From Actinomycetes bacterium (GTDB lineage: Bacteria; Actinomycetota; JAICYB01): DNA of 64,000 bases. The notes beneath the pieces are model-generated. The model saw only the letters and a program-made list of their open reading frames with translations, did not search any database and was not told where the DNA came from. The stretch is from NCBI GenBank assembly GCA_025934435.1, contig JAICYB010000014.1, positions 1 through 64,000 of the forward strand, in the 5' to 3' direction. Shown here piece after piece: positions 37,258-45,931 of this stretch. Every line of letters begins with the position of its first letter. The stretch's first letter is position 1. The position numbers were made by a program, and so were the translations under genes.

Positions 37258-38423
37258 ATCGCATCGACGACCTGATCGCCGAGGTCTGCCCGAACGGTGT
37301 GGAGTACAAGGCGATGGGAGATGTCGGTTCATTCACGCGCGGCCGACGCTTCACCAAGGACGACGTAGTAGCCGATGGGATCGGCAGTATGCACTACGGT
37401 GAGATTTACACGCGCTATGGAGTTTCGGCGAGGACTGCGCTGACTCACGTCCGGTCCGACCTGGCGCCGTCGCTCCGCTTTGCACGAACAGGCGATGTCA
37501 TCATCGCTGCGGTCGGCGAGACGGTAGAAGAGGTGTGCAAGGCCGTCGCCTGGCTGGGCCAGGATGAGATTGCGATCCACGACGACTGCTTCGCGTATAG
37601 GCACTCTATGAACCCGACGTTCGTCGCGTACTACATGCGGACGAAGGCCTTCAACGCTGAAAAGGCAAAGTACGTCGCGCGTGCCAAGATGAAGCGGATC
37701 TCCGCCGAGTCATTGGCGAAGCTATCGATTCCGGTGCCGCCGCCTGAGGTCCAGGCGCGGATCGTCGCGATCCTCACGAGGATGGAGGAGCTGGAGGCGG
37801 AGCTGGAGGCGGAGCTGCAGGCACGCCGCCACCAGTACGAGTACTACCGGGGAGCGCTTCTCGCGCCCACAAGAAGCGGAGCAGCAAATTGGACCACTCT
37901 CAACGATGCATTCGTGATGCGCGCCGGACAGCATGTCCGGGCCCGTGACATCGGCCACAAGCATGATCAAACGCACCCCTATCCGTGCTACGGGGGCAAC
38001 GGCATTCGTGGCTTCGTGCGATCGAATAGTCACGATGGCGCCCATTTGCTCATCGGACGCCAAGGGGCGCTCTGCGGGAACGTACGCAGGGCACGAGGCA
38101 AGTTCTACGCAACAGAACACGCCGTCGTGGTGACTCCAAGAGCAGACGTCGACGTCGACTGGGCGTTCCACGTGCTCACGTTTATGAACCTGAACCAGTA
38201 CGCGACGAAGTCGGCCCAGCCGGGGCTCGCTGTCGGCAGGCTCGGGAGAGTGCCGATTGCCATCCCGCCAATAAGTGAGCAGCGACGAATAGGATCTCTG
38301 CTCGACAAGTTCGATGCCCTCGTCAGCGACCTATCTGTCGGGCTTCCGGCGGAGTTGTCGGCCAGGCGCCAGCAGTACGAGCACTACCGGGACCGGTTGC
38401 TGACGTTCGACGAAGCAGTCTGA
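37254..38423 (+). CDS. hsdS: Type I restriction specificity subunit HsdS
   Basis: 389 residues with two target-recognition domains (about 15-150 and 205-335). Each is followed by a conserved helical spacer: IPVPPPEVQARIVAILTRME then QARRHQYEYYRGALL, and IPPISEQRRIGSLLDKF then SARRQQYEHYRDRLL. These set a bipartite DNA target. The first spacer contains a short Glu-Ala-Glu-Leu repeat (LEAELEAELQA), the kind that can change length and alter spacing. The start is GTG 37254, the end overlaps hsdR as TGATG. Confidence 0.93.
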   Translation: MNRIDDLIAEVCPNGVEYKAMGDVGSFTRGRRFTKDDVVADGIGSMHYGEIYTRYGVSARTALTHVRSDLAPSLRFARTGDVIIAAVGETVEEVCKAVAWLGQDEIAIHDDCFAYRHSMNPTFVAYYMRTKAFNAEKAKYVARAKMKRISAESLAKLSIPVPPPEVQARIVAILTRMEELEAELEAELQARRHQYEYYRGALLAPTRSGAANWTTLNDAFVMRAGQHVRARDIGHKHDQTHPYPCYGGNGIRGFVRSNSHDGAHLLIGRQGALCGNVRRARGKFYATEHAVVVTPRADVDVDWAFHVLTFMNLNQYATKSAQPGLAVGRLGRVPIAIPPISEQRRIGSLLDKFDALVSDLSVGLPAELSARRQQYEHYRDRLLTFDEAV

Positions 38424-41400
38424 TGACGCAGTCCCCGGACGCACCGCCACGGTACGAGCCCATCGCGGTCGGCGATGAGAGCACCGTTGTGGCGGAGTTT
38501 GTTACGGATGCTGTGCGGCAGACCGCCTATCAGAGCGAGGCAGAGCTCGAAGCCGAGCTCGTTGCTCTACTGCAGAGCCAGGCCTACGAGTATCTGCCTG
38601 TCACGAGTGAAGCCGCGCTGATCTCCAATCTGCGCTCGCGGCTCGCGCACTTGAACAAGATCGCGTTCTCAGATGCGGAGTGGGAGCGCTTCTTCAACGG
38701 GAGGATCGCCGGCGCCAATGAAGGGATTGTCGAGAAGACGGCACGCATCCAAGAGGACCATGTCCAGCTGCTCCAGCGCGACGACGGAAGCGTCAAGAAC
38801 GTCTATCTGATCGACAAGCAGAACATCCACAACAACAGCCTCCAGGTCATCAACCAGTACGAGGCGGCGGGCTCCCGGTCCAACCGATACGACGTCACCG
38901 TGCTCGTCAACGGGTTGCCCATGGTTCACATCGAGTTGAAGCGACGCGGTGTCGACATCCGTGAGGCGTTCAACCAGATTACCCGTTACCAGCGCGACGG
39001 ATTCTGGGCGGGGTCGGGCCTCTTCGAGTACGTCCAACTGTTCGTGATCAGCAACGGGACGCTCACGAAGTACTACTCGAACACCACACGCGAATCACAT
39101 CTGACCGAAGCCGCTCGGGGCCAGCGGTCAAGGCGGAAGACGTCGAACAGCTTCGAGTTCACGAGCTGGTGGGCGGACGCGCGCAACAAACCGATCACAG
39201 ATCTCACGTCGTTCACGCGGACCTTCTTCGCCAAACACACCTTGCTCAACATCCTCACGAGGTACTGCGTGTTCGACGTGGACCGCAAGCTCCTCGTCAT
39301 GCGTCCGTACCAGATCGTCGCAACTGAGAGGATCCTGCAACGCATCAACGTTGCGACGAACTACAAGAAGCTCGGCACAAACGAGTCCGGTGGGTACGTA
39401 TGGCACACGACCGGATCCGGCAAGACACTCACGAGCTTCAAGGCTGCACAGCTCGCCAGTCGCCTCCCGAGTGTGAACAAGGTCATCTTCGTCGTCGACC
39501 GACAAGATCTCGATTACCAAACGATGCGGGAATACGAGCGCTTCGAGAAGGGGGCCGCCAACTCGAACGCATCGACGAAAGTCCTGAAGCAGCAGCTTGA
39601 GGACCCTGGAGCACAGATCATCATCACGACCATCCAGAAGCTCTCGACATTCATAAGAGGCAACCCAGCGCACCCGGTCTACGGGAGCCACGTCGTGCTC
39701 ATCTTCGACGAGTGCCATCGCAGTCAGTTCGGCGACATGCACCAAGCAGTCACGAAGGCGTTCAAGCGATACCACCTGTTCGGCTTCACCGGAACGCCGA
39801 TCTTTGCCGTAAATGCCCGTTCGGGAGGGAAGGCCCATCTGCGGACGACCGAGCAGGCCTTCGGCGAGAAGCTCCACGCTTACACCATCGTGGATGCGAT
39901 CAGTGACAAGAACGTCTTGCCGTTCCGGATCGACTACATCAACACAATCAAGGCGGCTGAGGACGTTACCGACAAGCAGGTCTCAGCGATCGACGTCGAG
40001 AAGGCACTACTTGCACCGGCACGCATCGCGATGGTCGTCGACTACGTATTGGAGCACTTCGACCAGAAGACCAAGCGGAGCTCCACCTACCGCCTCGGGG
40101 AGAAGCGTTTGTCCGGCTTCAACTCGATCCTCGCAACGGCGTCGATCGAGGCCGCGAAGCGCTACTACGCAGCGTTCGCCCGCCGGCAAGAGGAGCGTGC
40201 GGCGAGCGACCCGACATACAAGCGGCTGAGGATCGCGCTGATCTACAGCTACTCGCCGAATGAGGACGAGAACGACGATCTTCTACCCGAGGAGGACTTC
40301 GAGACGGACGGTCTCGATGCGACCTCCCGCGACTTCCTCGAGGCGTCGGTACGGGACTACAACGATGTGTTCGGTACGTCGTTCGATACGTCCGCAGAGA
40401 AGTTCCAGAACTACTACAAGGACCTGTCGCTCCGCCTGAAGAGCCGCGAGGTTGACCTCGCCATCGTCGTCAACATGTTCCTCACCGGCTTCGACGCCAC
40501 CACGCTGAACACCCTGTGGGTCGACAAGAATCTCCGGCAACACGGGCTCATGCAGGCCTACTCGCGGACGAACCGGATCCTCAACTCGGTCAAGACATAC
40601 GGGAACGTCGTGTGCTTCCGTGACCTCGAGCAAGCGACGAACGATGCGATTGCGCTGTTCGGCAACCAAGAGGCGGGTGGCATCGTCGTCCTCAAGCCGT
40701 ACACCGACTACTACGCGGAATACGAGCAGGTCGTTGCCGCGTTCGTGGCAGAGTTCCCGGTTGACGCGCTAATCGTCGGCGAAGAAGCGCACAAGCGATT
40801 CGTCACCATGTTTGGCAAGATCCTCCGCCTTCGAAACATCCTGACCGCGTTCGACGAGTTCGCAGGTAACGAGCTGCTCAGCGCGCGCGACCATCAGGAC
40901 TATCAGAGCATCTATCTCAATATCTACGCGGAGTTCACGAGGCTTGCGGCGGCTGAGAAGGAGTCGATCCTCGACGACATCGTCTTTGAGATCGAGCTGG
41001 TCAAGCAGGTCGAAGTGGACGTCGACTACATCCTCATGCTTGTCGCGAAGTGGCGGGAAGAACGCGGAAGCGGTTCGGACCGCGAAGTGGCCATCTACGA
41101 GGAAATAGAGCGTGCGATCGACTCAAGCCTCAGCCTGCGGAGCAAGAAGGATCTCATCCTCAAGTTTGTCGACTCCGTGTCGGTCACGCCGGACACTGCC
41201 GGCGACTGGCGGCGATACATCGAGGCCAGACGCGACGCGGAGCTCGACGCCATCATCGCCGAGGAGCAGCTCGACCCAGAGAAGACCAAAGCGTTTATCG
41301 AGGACGCGTTCCGAGACGGTGTTGTCACAGCATCGGGTACCGCTATCACGAAGGTCATGCCACCGGTGTCGCGCTTCGGCGTCGACAGCAATCATGCGGG

Positions 41401-41461
41401 TCGGAAGCGGGCCGTCCTGGACAGGCTCACGGCCTTCGTGGAGCGCTTCCTCGGTCTGTAG
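38423..41461 (+). CDS. hsdR: Type I restriction endonuclease/translocase HsdR
   Basis: 1012 residues, full length. The N-terminal PD-(D/E)xK nuclease (RYDVTVLVNGLPMVHIELK, about 155-175) is followed by SF2 motor motifs: HTTGSGKTLTS (about 329), IFDECHRSQFG (about 428), FGFTGTPIF, and VNMFLTGFDATTLNTLWVDK. The C-terminal helical region binds the methylase. All three hsd genes are intact and overlap, so the system looks functional. Confidence 0.95.
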   Translation: MTQSPDAPPRYEPIAVGDESTVVAEFVTDAVRQTAYQSEAELEAELVALLQSQAYEYLPVTSEAALISNLRSRLAHLNKIAFSDAEWERFFNGRIAGANEGIVEKTARIQEDHVQLLQRDDGSVKNVYLIDKQNIHNNSLQVINQYEAAGSRSNRYDVTVLVNGLPMVHIELKRRGVDIREAFNQITRYQRDGFWAGSGLFEYVQLFVISNGTLTKYYSNTTRESHLTEAARGQRSRRKTSNSFEFTSWWADARNKPITDLTSFTRTFFAKHTLLNILTRYCVFDVDRKLLVMRPYQIVATERILQRINVATNYKKLGTNESGGYVWHTTGSGKTLTSFKAAQLASRLPSVNKVIFVVDRQDLDYQTMREYERFEKGAANSNASTKVLKQQLEDPGAQIIITTIQKLSTFIRGNPAHPVYGSHVVLIFDECHRSQFGDMHQAVTKAFKRYHLFGFTGTPIFAVNARSGGKAHLRTTEQAFGEKLHAYTIVDAISDKNVLPFRIDYINTIKAAEDVTDKQVSAIDVEKALLAPARIAMVVDYVLEHFDQKTKRSSTYRLGEKRLSGFNSILATASIEAAKRYYAAFARRQEERAASDPTYKRLRIALIYSYSPNEDENDDLLPEEDFETDGLDATSRDFLEASVRDYNDVFGTSFDTSAEKFQNYYKDLSLRLKSREVDLAIVVNMFLTGFDATTLNTLWVDKNLRQHGLMQAYSRTNRILNSVKTYGNVVCFRDLEQATNDAIALFGNQEAGGIVVLKPYTDYYAEYEQVVAAFVAEFPVDALIVGEEAHKRFVTMFGKILRLRNILTAFDEFAGNELLSARDHQDYQSIYLNIYAEFTRLAAAEKESILDDIVFEIELVKQVEVDVDYILMLVAKWREERGSGSDREVAIYEEIERAIDSSLSLRSKKDLILKFVDSVSVTPDTAGDWRRYIEARRDAELDAIIAEEQLDPEKTKAFIEDAFRDGVVTASGTAITKVMPPVSRFGVDSNHAGRKRAVLDRLTAFVERFLGL

Positions 41462-42005
41462 CTCAAGGACTGATCGGTCTCAAGTCCATACCTCGAGCCC
41501 GGCCGCCGAGAGTCAGTAGCGATGCTCTAATCGGTTACTTGTTGCGCTTGGCTCAGCCCATACTTCGGGTTCAGCGGCAAGTAAGACCTGGTGGTGAGGT
41601 CAGCATCGGATGGCTTCGCTCGAACGGACTCTTGCAGTTTCCATTCTGCTACGCGGCATTGGCGAAGGGTTCTCAGGTATCGACAATGACGCTACTGACG
41701 CTCTCCGTCCAAGACAGCGATTAACGGAAGCTGGTGGTTGTCGCCTTTCTTGGAACGACCCCCACCGACCAGCGCTCGAAGCGCGCCGTCAGTTGGCTGA
41801 GCTTGCGACTCCGGGCAGCACACGGCCTCACGGCGGAGCGTGCGAGCGGCCGGACTAAGCGAAGATATCGGAATCGACAAAAGATGATCACTCGCCCATT
41901 GGGCGCACTCCGAAAGCCAACCCTCGCGCAATGTCCAGGGGGTCTGCATCACCCGCTACCTCCGATCGACGGACGGGCGCAGCCTAGACGGGCGCAGTGA
42001 CACAT
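41462..42005. other. Gap of 544 bp without a supported gene
   Basis: Between the convergent hsdR and deaminase genes. Short open frames exist on both strands (82-88 codons) but lack ribosome sites, recognisable motifs or codon bias. No terminator hairpin with a T-run, tRNA or repeat found. It may be a gene remnant. Confidence 0.5.
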
Positions 42006-43664
42006 CTAGGACGCGGCACCCCTCTTGTCGCCGGTCGCGGGTGTTGTCAGTTCGGTGTCGGATGGTGCCCTTTCCGCTTCTGCAGCGGCCAGGCCCGCAA
42101 GAACGTCGTCGATGGACTTGACGACTACGGCCTCGCGGTCGGCGACGCCACGCTCGCTCCAGCCATTCGTGCGAGGACAGGCGCGGAGGCGGTCGATCTC
42201 CACCAGCTCGCTACCAGCGCGCCGTTCACTTGCCAAGAACGAAGCCGAGTAGCGGCGGGGAGCAATTCCAACATACTGGCGAAACGGGACCATGCCGTTC
42301 ACAAGTCCGCGTGTTCCGCCGACAGGCTCCGTCTCGATGAGGTCCCGGTACAGGCGCCCAACGAGGGACTTGGGATAAGGCTCGATGTAGTGGACCTCGA
42401 CGATCCCCGCACCGATGATCATCTTCGCGCACTCGTGGCAAGGGAACGTCGACGTGAAGAGTGTCGCTCCGTCCGTCACGACCCCCGCACGGGCCGCGTT
42501 GACGATGACGGCCTGCTCGGCGTGCAGACAACGGGTGAACTCGATGAGCGCAGACGCCCTGGCGCCGGCCAGCACGGAAGCCCCGCCGTCATCGGCTTTC
42601 GTCGCCCGCTCGAGCAGCTCGACTCCCGTCAGCCCGGCGTATTCTTCGATCAACCATCCGTGGCTCGCGAGTCGCTCGAGCACTTCCTGCACCACGCGCC
42701 GGGTGTACAGCGGGTTGGGATCCGTCCCGATGTTGAAGTCGCGGTAGTCGGGGTTGTCCCCGCTCCAGTACTGCCCCCCGCCGGGCTTCGGGACCTCGTT
42801 GGTCCCGACCACGACGGGTGTTCCCAGCACCGGGACAAGCGCTGCGCCGACCTGGCGACCGGCCGCAGCCGATCGGAGGCTCGCATCGAAGGCGAGTCGC
42901 ATGGCCTCTTCCTCAGGTCGCGGCGTGATGAAGGGTGCGCCGAACACGGCGTCGACGAAGCGGTCAACCTCGGCCGAAACATCGAGCCCGCGGCCGCATT
43001 GCAGGTATACATCGGCCATCGAGTACACGTCGCGAACGTGTTGACCGAACTCCTTCTCGAGGTCTTCCTCGTCGCGAGCAATCAAATCCTCGGCCGCGGC
43101 GCGCGGGTTGTCGAACAGCGACAGCGCATCGATCAGGGCATCTCGACGCTCGTCGAGCGAGCTGGACACCGCCACCAACGAGAACGCGTCGCCGAAGACG
43201 TGGCGGAGAAGCTCGACCTCAGACGGATGTTTGAGGCTCCGCAGGATGTACACCGTCGTCTTCTGAGAAGCATGCCGACTGGCGGCGACGCGCGCGACGG
43301 CGAGCGCAGCGAGAGCGGCACCGTTGCCAACGTCTGCTCGGAGGCGATCGCCCGCATCCATCCGACGGGTGTAGTAATCGCGTGTCCCTCGGGCGGGTAG
43401 CGGGCCCCAGGGTTGGTAGGGAAGATCGTCGAGCAGCTCGGACAACCGCACCGCGCTGGCCTCGTAACCGTATCGCCGGAAAGACTCGCCGAACGAACGC
43501 TCGATGGCATCAAGGGGTGTTCCGAGCGGTGCGACGAATGCGAGTACCAGCGGGTGGCGGTCCGGTTCGCGTTGGACGAGCTGCTGCAGGGCCTCCCGAC
43601 CCGCATCAATGTGGCTAGGTGCGCCGACCGCTGATTCCCTCTCGGGTGGATCTTGACTGGTCAC
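42006..43664 (-). CDS. AvcD-like anti-phage deoxycytidine nucleotide deaminase
   Basis: 552 residues from GTG 43664 (GGAGGG just upstream). The N-terminal half is a P-loop-like domain opening HPLVLAFVAPLGTPLDAI, with RRYGYEASAVRLSELL, the pattern of the NTPase half of bacterial anti-phage dC deaminases. The C-terminal half is a CMP/dCMP deaminase: LHAEQAVIVNAAR (zinc His381, catalytic Glu383) and STFPCHECAKMIIGAGI (Cys409, Cys412), then YIEPYPKSL. AvcD proteins convert dCTP/dCMP to dU nucleotides on phage infection and starve phage replication. AvcD is normally held off by an adjacent RNA (AvcI); the 117 bp upstream (43665-43781) is where that would lie, but I cannot identify it. Confidence 0.82.
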   Translation of the reverse strand: MTSQDPPERESAVGAPSHIDAGREALQQLVQREPDRHPLVLAFVAPLGTPLDAIERSFGESFRRYGYEASAVRLSELLDDLPYQPWGPLPARGTRDYYTRRMDAGDRLRADVGNGAALAALAVARVAASRHASQKTTVYILRSLKHPSEVELLRHVFGDAFSLVAVSSSLDERRDALIDALSLFDNPRAAAEDLIARDEEDLEKEFGQHVRDVYSMADVYLQCGRGLDVSAEVDRFVDAVFGAPFITPRPEEEAMRLAFDASLRSAAAGRQVGAALVPVLGTPVVVGTNEVPKPGGGQYWSGDNPDYRDFNIGTDPNPLYTRRVVQEVLERLASHGWLIEEYAGLTGVELLERATKADDGGASVLAGARASALIEFTRCLHAEQAVIVNAARAGVVTDGATLFTSTFPCHECAKMIIGAGIVEVHYIEPYPKSLVGRLYRDLIETEPVGGTRGLVNGMVPFRQYVGIAPRRYSASFLASERRAGSELVEIDRLRACPRTNGWSERGVADREAVVVKSIDDVLAGLAAAEAERAPSDTELTTPATGDKRGAAS

Positions 43665-43781
43665 TGAACCCTCCACCACAAAGGATAAGACGGCGGTCAC
43701 TCGAGGGCGGTGCGCGCCTCGTTTCATCGTGTCTGAGGGCGAAGTCGACTCGATGTCAGTGCTGAGGCCTAGTGTCCATCC

Positions 43782-44861
43782 ATGTCTCGGCTTGGGACAC
43801 GCAGCCCGACAACTCTTGCCCTTCGGGGCATCCGCGCGTACGCACCGCCGACCCTCGGCCTCAACGAGCACCTCTTGGTCGCGTCGCGCGTCGGCGGACT
43901 CGTCCTACCCGGCCGAGCCGGGGTGAAGGCCGCCAGAGAGCTACGCGCGTACGGCTTCGACGGTCCCCTCCTGGTCGACCCAGCGCTGTATGCCGACGTG
44001 ACGAAGCGACATGACTCCGAGGTCGCTTCGCTCGACCTCGACACCGAACCCGACTGGTTGGACCTCCAGCTTCAGCTCGGAGTCGACATGGCGCTCTCGC
44101 CGACTCCGTTCATCGCGAACAACGATCGTGACGCGCTGCATCAGGCGATTCGCGGAGGCACGGAGTTCTGCGAGCGAGCCGCGGACGCCGGACTGCCTGG
44201 CTTGATCGTGTTGCCGGTTGCGACGAACTTCTTGACGCGTGACATCGTCAACTTCGTCGAAGCAATCGCACCACAGCGGCGACCTGTGGCCTTGGTACTT
44301 GCCGACCGGACCGATCCCTACCGCTTCCGCGCCGCGATCCCGAACCTGCTCGCCCTGATTCGCGGCACCAAGGACGTTGTTCTCCTGCGTAGCGATCACA
44401 GTGCCATCGGGTTCAGAGCGTTCGGCGCTTCGCTCGCTGCGATCGGGTTGACCTCGGCTACACGGCATCTCGTACCGCCCGGCAGCGAGGGCGGCGGATC
44501 CCGTGGAGATCGCTCACCGTCGCTATTCGTAGACTCGATCGCCGCATACGTCAGAGGCTCGAAGCTCGAGCGTCTCGAAGACGACGGTGGTGCTCTCGAC
44601 TGCACCTGTTCCGTTTGCGAGGGCGGGAGCCTGAAGCGGTTCGGCGACCCACGCTTGAAGGACGAAGCCCGACGCCACTCCGTCGAGGCGTGGTCATCGC
44701 TCGCCGCGCGCGTCTTAGACGCGCCGGAGTCTCGCCGCGCAGAAGCCTGGCGCCACTACTGCCGACGGGCGCAGTGGACACGCGAGCACCTCGCTGAGCG
44801 AACGGGTGTCGACATCGGCCAGCGCAACCCCCTACAAGGCTGGTCCCAAGGCGAAACCTAG
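43782..44861 (+). CDS. TGT-like (tRNA-guanine transglycosylase superfamily) protein, tentative
   Basis: 359 residues. Alternating helix/strand pattern of a TIM barrel (GLVLPGRAGVKAARELRAYG, FDGPLLVDPALY, VDMALSPTPFIAN, LPGLIVLPVATNFL, PVALVLADRTDPYR). Near the C-terminus is CTCSVC (Cys274, 276, 279) followed by His299, matching the CxCx2C...H zinc site of tRNA-guanine transglycosylases. Canonical catalytic motifs such as DSGGFQ are not recognisable. Base-exchange enzymes of this superfamily act on tRNA (queuosine/archaeosine) or DNA (DpdA, 7-deazaguanine). Convergent with the unknown/XRE pair. Function unproven. Confidence 0.5.
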   Translation: MSRLGTRSPTTLALRGIRAYAPPTLGLNEHLLVASRVGGLVLPGRAGVKAARELRAYGFDGPLLVDPALYADVTKRHDSEVASLDLDTEPDWLDLQLQLGVDMALSPTPFIANNDRDALHQAIRGGTEFCERAADAGLPGLIVLPVATNFLTRDIVNFVEAIAPQRRPVALVLADRTDPYRFRAAIPNLLALIRGTKDVVLLRSDHSAIGFRAFGASLAAIGLTSATRHLVPPGSEGGGSRGDRSPSLFVDSIAAYVRGSKLERLEDDGGALDCTCSVCEGGSLKRFGDPRLKDEARRHSVEAWSSLAARVLDAPESRRAEAWRHYCRRAQWTREHLAERTGVDIGQRNPLQGWSQGET

Positions 44862-45454
44862 ACGGCCCGCCTCGAGCGCAGGAGCTCGGCGCTCCAGCGG
44901 CGGTAAAGCAGCTCAAGGACGCGCCATCTCCGGACGCTGACGCGCACGAAGCGTCGTGAACATGATCCGATGATCGTTCCGTCCGGGAGCACAACGCCGA
45001 CGCCGAGTCTCGACGCCAAACGGCCAACTGCGTCAAGGTCGCGCGGCGAAACTTCGAGCAGGAGCGCGCGTGGCGCGTCAGGCGCAAAGAGGCTGACACG
45101 CTCAAGTCCGCGCCGCCAATTGCGATCGCGGACATAGACGGCGTCCAAGTGAATGGCCGGTCGAAGTGTCCGGGTGACAGTTGTCTGATCGATGGCAACG
45201 ACGCCACTAGGCGCTGTATCGAGGACGGCGGCCAACACTGGGTCAATGTCGGCCCACGAGACGGCCAGACCGAGCGGTAGCGAGCCGAGTATCGATAAGA
45301 GGTCCCGTTCGGTGACGGCCCCGAGACCGAACCTCGCTCTCCGTGCGATCTCGGAATCGTTTGGGCGAATCACGAAAGTGGCGGTCTGACCGTCGAGCCG
45401 AGTAGTGAATTCGTCGCCTGTAAAGCCGAAGGCACGACCGACGTTCGTGCTCAT
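44858..45454 (-). CDS. Unknown protein coupled to XRE regulator
   Basis: 198 residues, no family recognised. N-terminal half acidic with alternating hydrophobics (ATFVIRPNDSEIARRARFGL, LDTAPSGVVAIDQTTVTRTL); C-terminal part very basic (RRFVRVSVRRWRVLELLYRR), which suggests nucleic-acid contact. It is cotranscribed with the XRE gene (ATGA overlap) and its stop shares CTAG with the convergent TGT-like gene. The two-gene form (small XRE first, larger unknown second) is like many toxin-antitoxin or defence pairs. Confidence 0.55.
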   Translation of the reverse strand: MSTNVGRAFGFTGDEFTTRLDGQTATFVIRPNDSEIARRARFGLGAVTERDLLSILGSLPLGLAVSWADIDPVLAAVLDTAPSGVVAIDQTTVTRTLRPAIHLDAVYVRDRNWRRGLERVSLFAPDAPRALLLEVSPRDLDAVGRLASRLGVGVVLPDGTIIGSCSRRFVRVSVRRWRVLELLYRRWSAELLRSRRAV

Positions 45455-45708
45455 CGCGAAGCGGCCCTATAGAGGTCTCCGAGATCGGCACCGAGGGCGT
45501 TCGCAAGGCGTCCGACCATGAAGAACCCGGGGTCAGCGACGACACCGCGTTCGATCTTGCGAATCGCGTCGATCGAGACTCCTGCACGCTGGCCGAGCGC
45601 TTCAGCTGTCAGTCCGAGGACATCGCTGCGGCGGGTGCGGAGTTCCCGTGCGAGCTTCTGCGCGCGCCGCCGTGCCGCGGGCGTCGTGATCTTCCTTCCT
45701 GCACGCAT
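45451..45708 (-). CDS. Small XRE-family DNA-binding protein
   Basis: 85 residues. HTH at about 33-56: LTAEALGQRAGVSIDAIRKI followed by ERG, then GFFMVGRLANALGADLGDLY. A basic N-terminal helix (TPAARRRAQKLARELRTRR) precedes it. It is the first gene of the pair with the 198-residue unknown. The ATG lies 6 nt after a TAATAT box, so a leaderless mRNA is likely. Confidence 0.8.
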   Translation of the reverse strand: MRAGRKITTPAARRRAQKLARELRTRRSDVLGLTAEALGQRAGVSIDAIRKIERGVVADPGFFMVGRLANALGADLGDLYRAASR

Positions 45709-45714
45709 AAGAAA

Positions 45715-45735
45715 ATATTACCAGGAAAACAATAT
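45715..45735 (-). promoter_or_regulatory. AT-rich -10 box and inverted repeat before XRE gene
   Basis: Minus-strand TAATAT (45715-45720) lies 6 nt upstream of the XRE ATG. ATATT (45715-45719) and AATAT (45731-45735) form 5-bp inverted arms 11 nt apart, possibly an autoregulatory operator. No convincing -35. The rest of the 45709-45931 gap holds nothing I can name. Confidence 0.35.
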
Positions 45736-45931
45736 GCAAAATGAGATGGATAACCGCGCGGCCGATGATTGAGTCGCGTGCCCGCCGGTCCGGACTGCAC
45801 GTAGCTTGCACGAGCGACTTTCGCGCACCGCACTCAATGTCTGGGTATCGGTACGTGTCCTCGGAAGACCACGCTCATCCTCACCTCCGGCCGGTCCCGT
45901 TTCCTTGGATTCGACGGCGGACGCGGGCGGT

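Noticed and set aside
41610-41952. Two opposite short frames in the hsdR-deaminase gap as genes
   Set aside because: No ribosome site, no family resemblance, weak codon bias.
43782-44861. Calling the TGT-like gene dpdA or tgt outright
   Set aside because: Only the zinc pattern and barrel-like strands support it; catalytic motifs and the usual DpdA or queuosine neighbour genes are absent.
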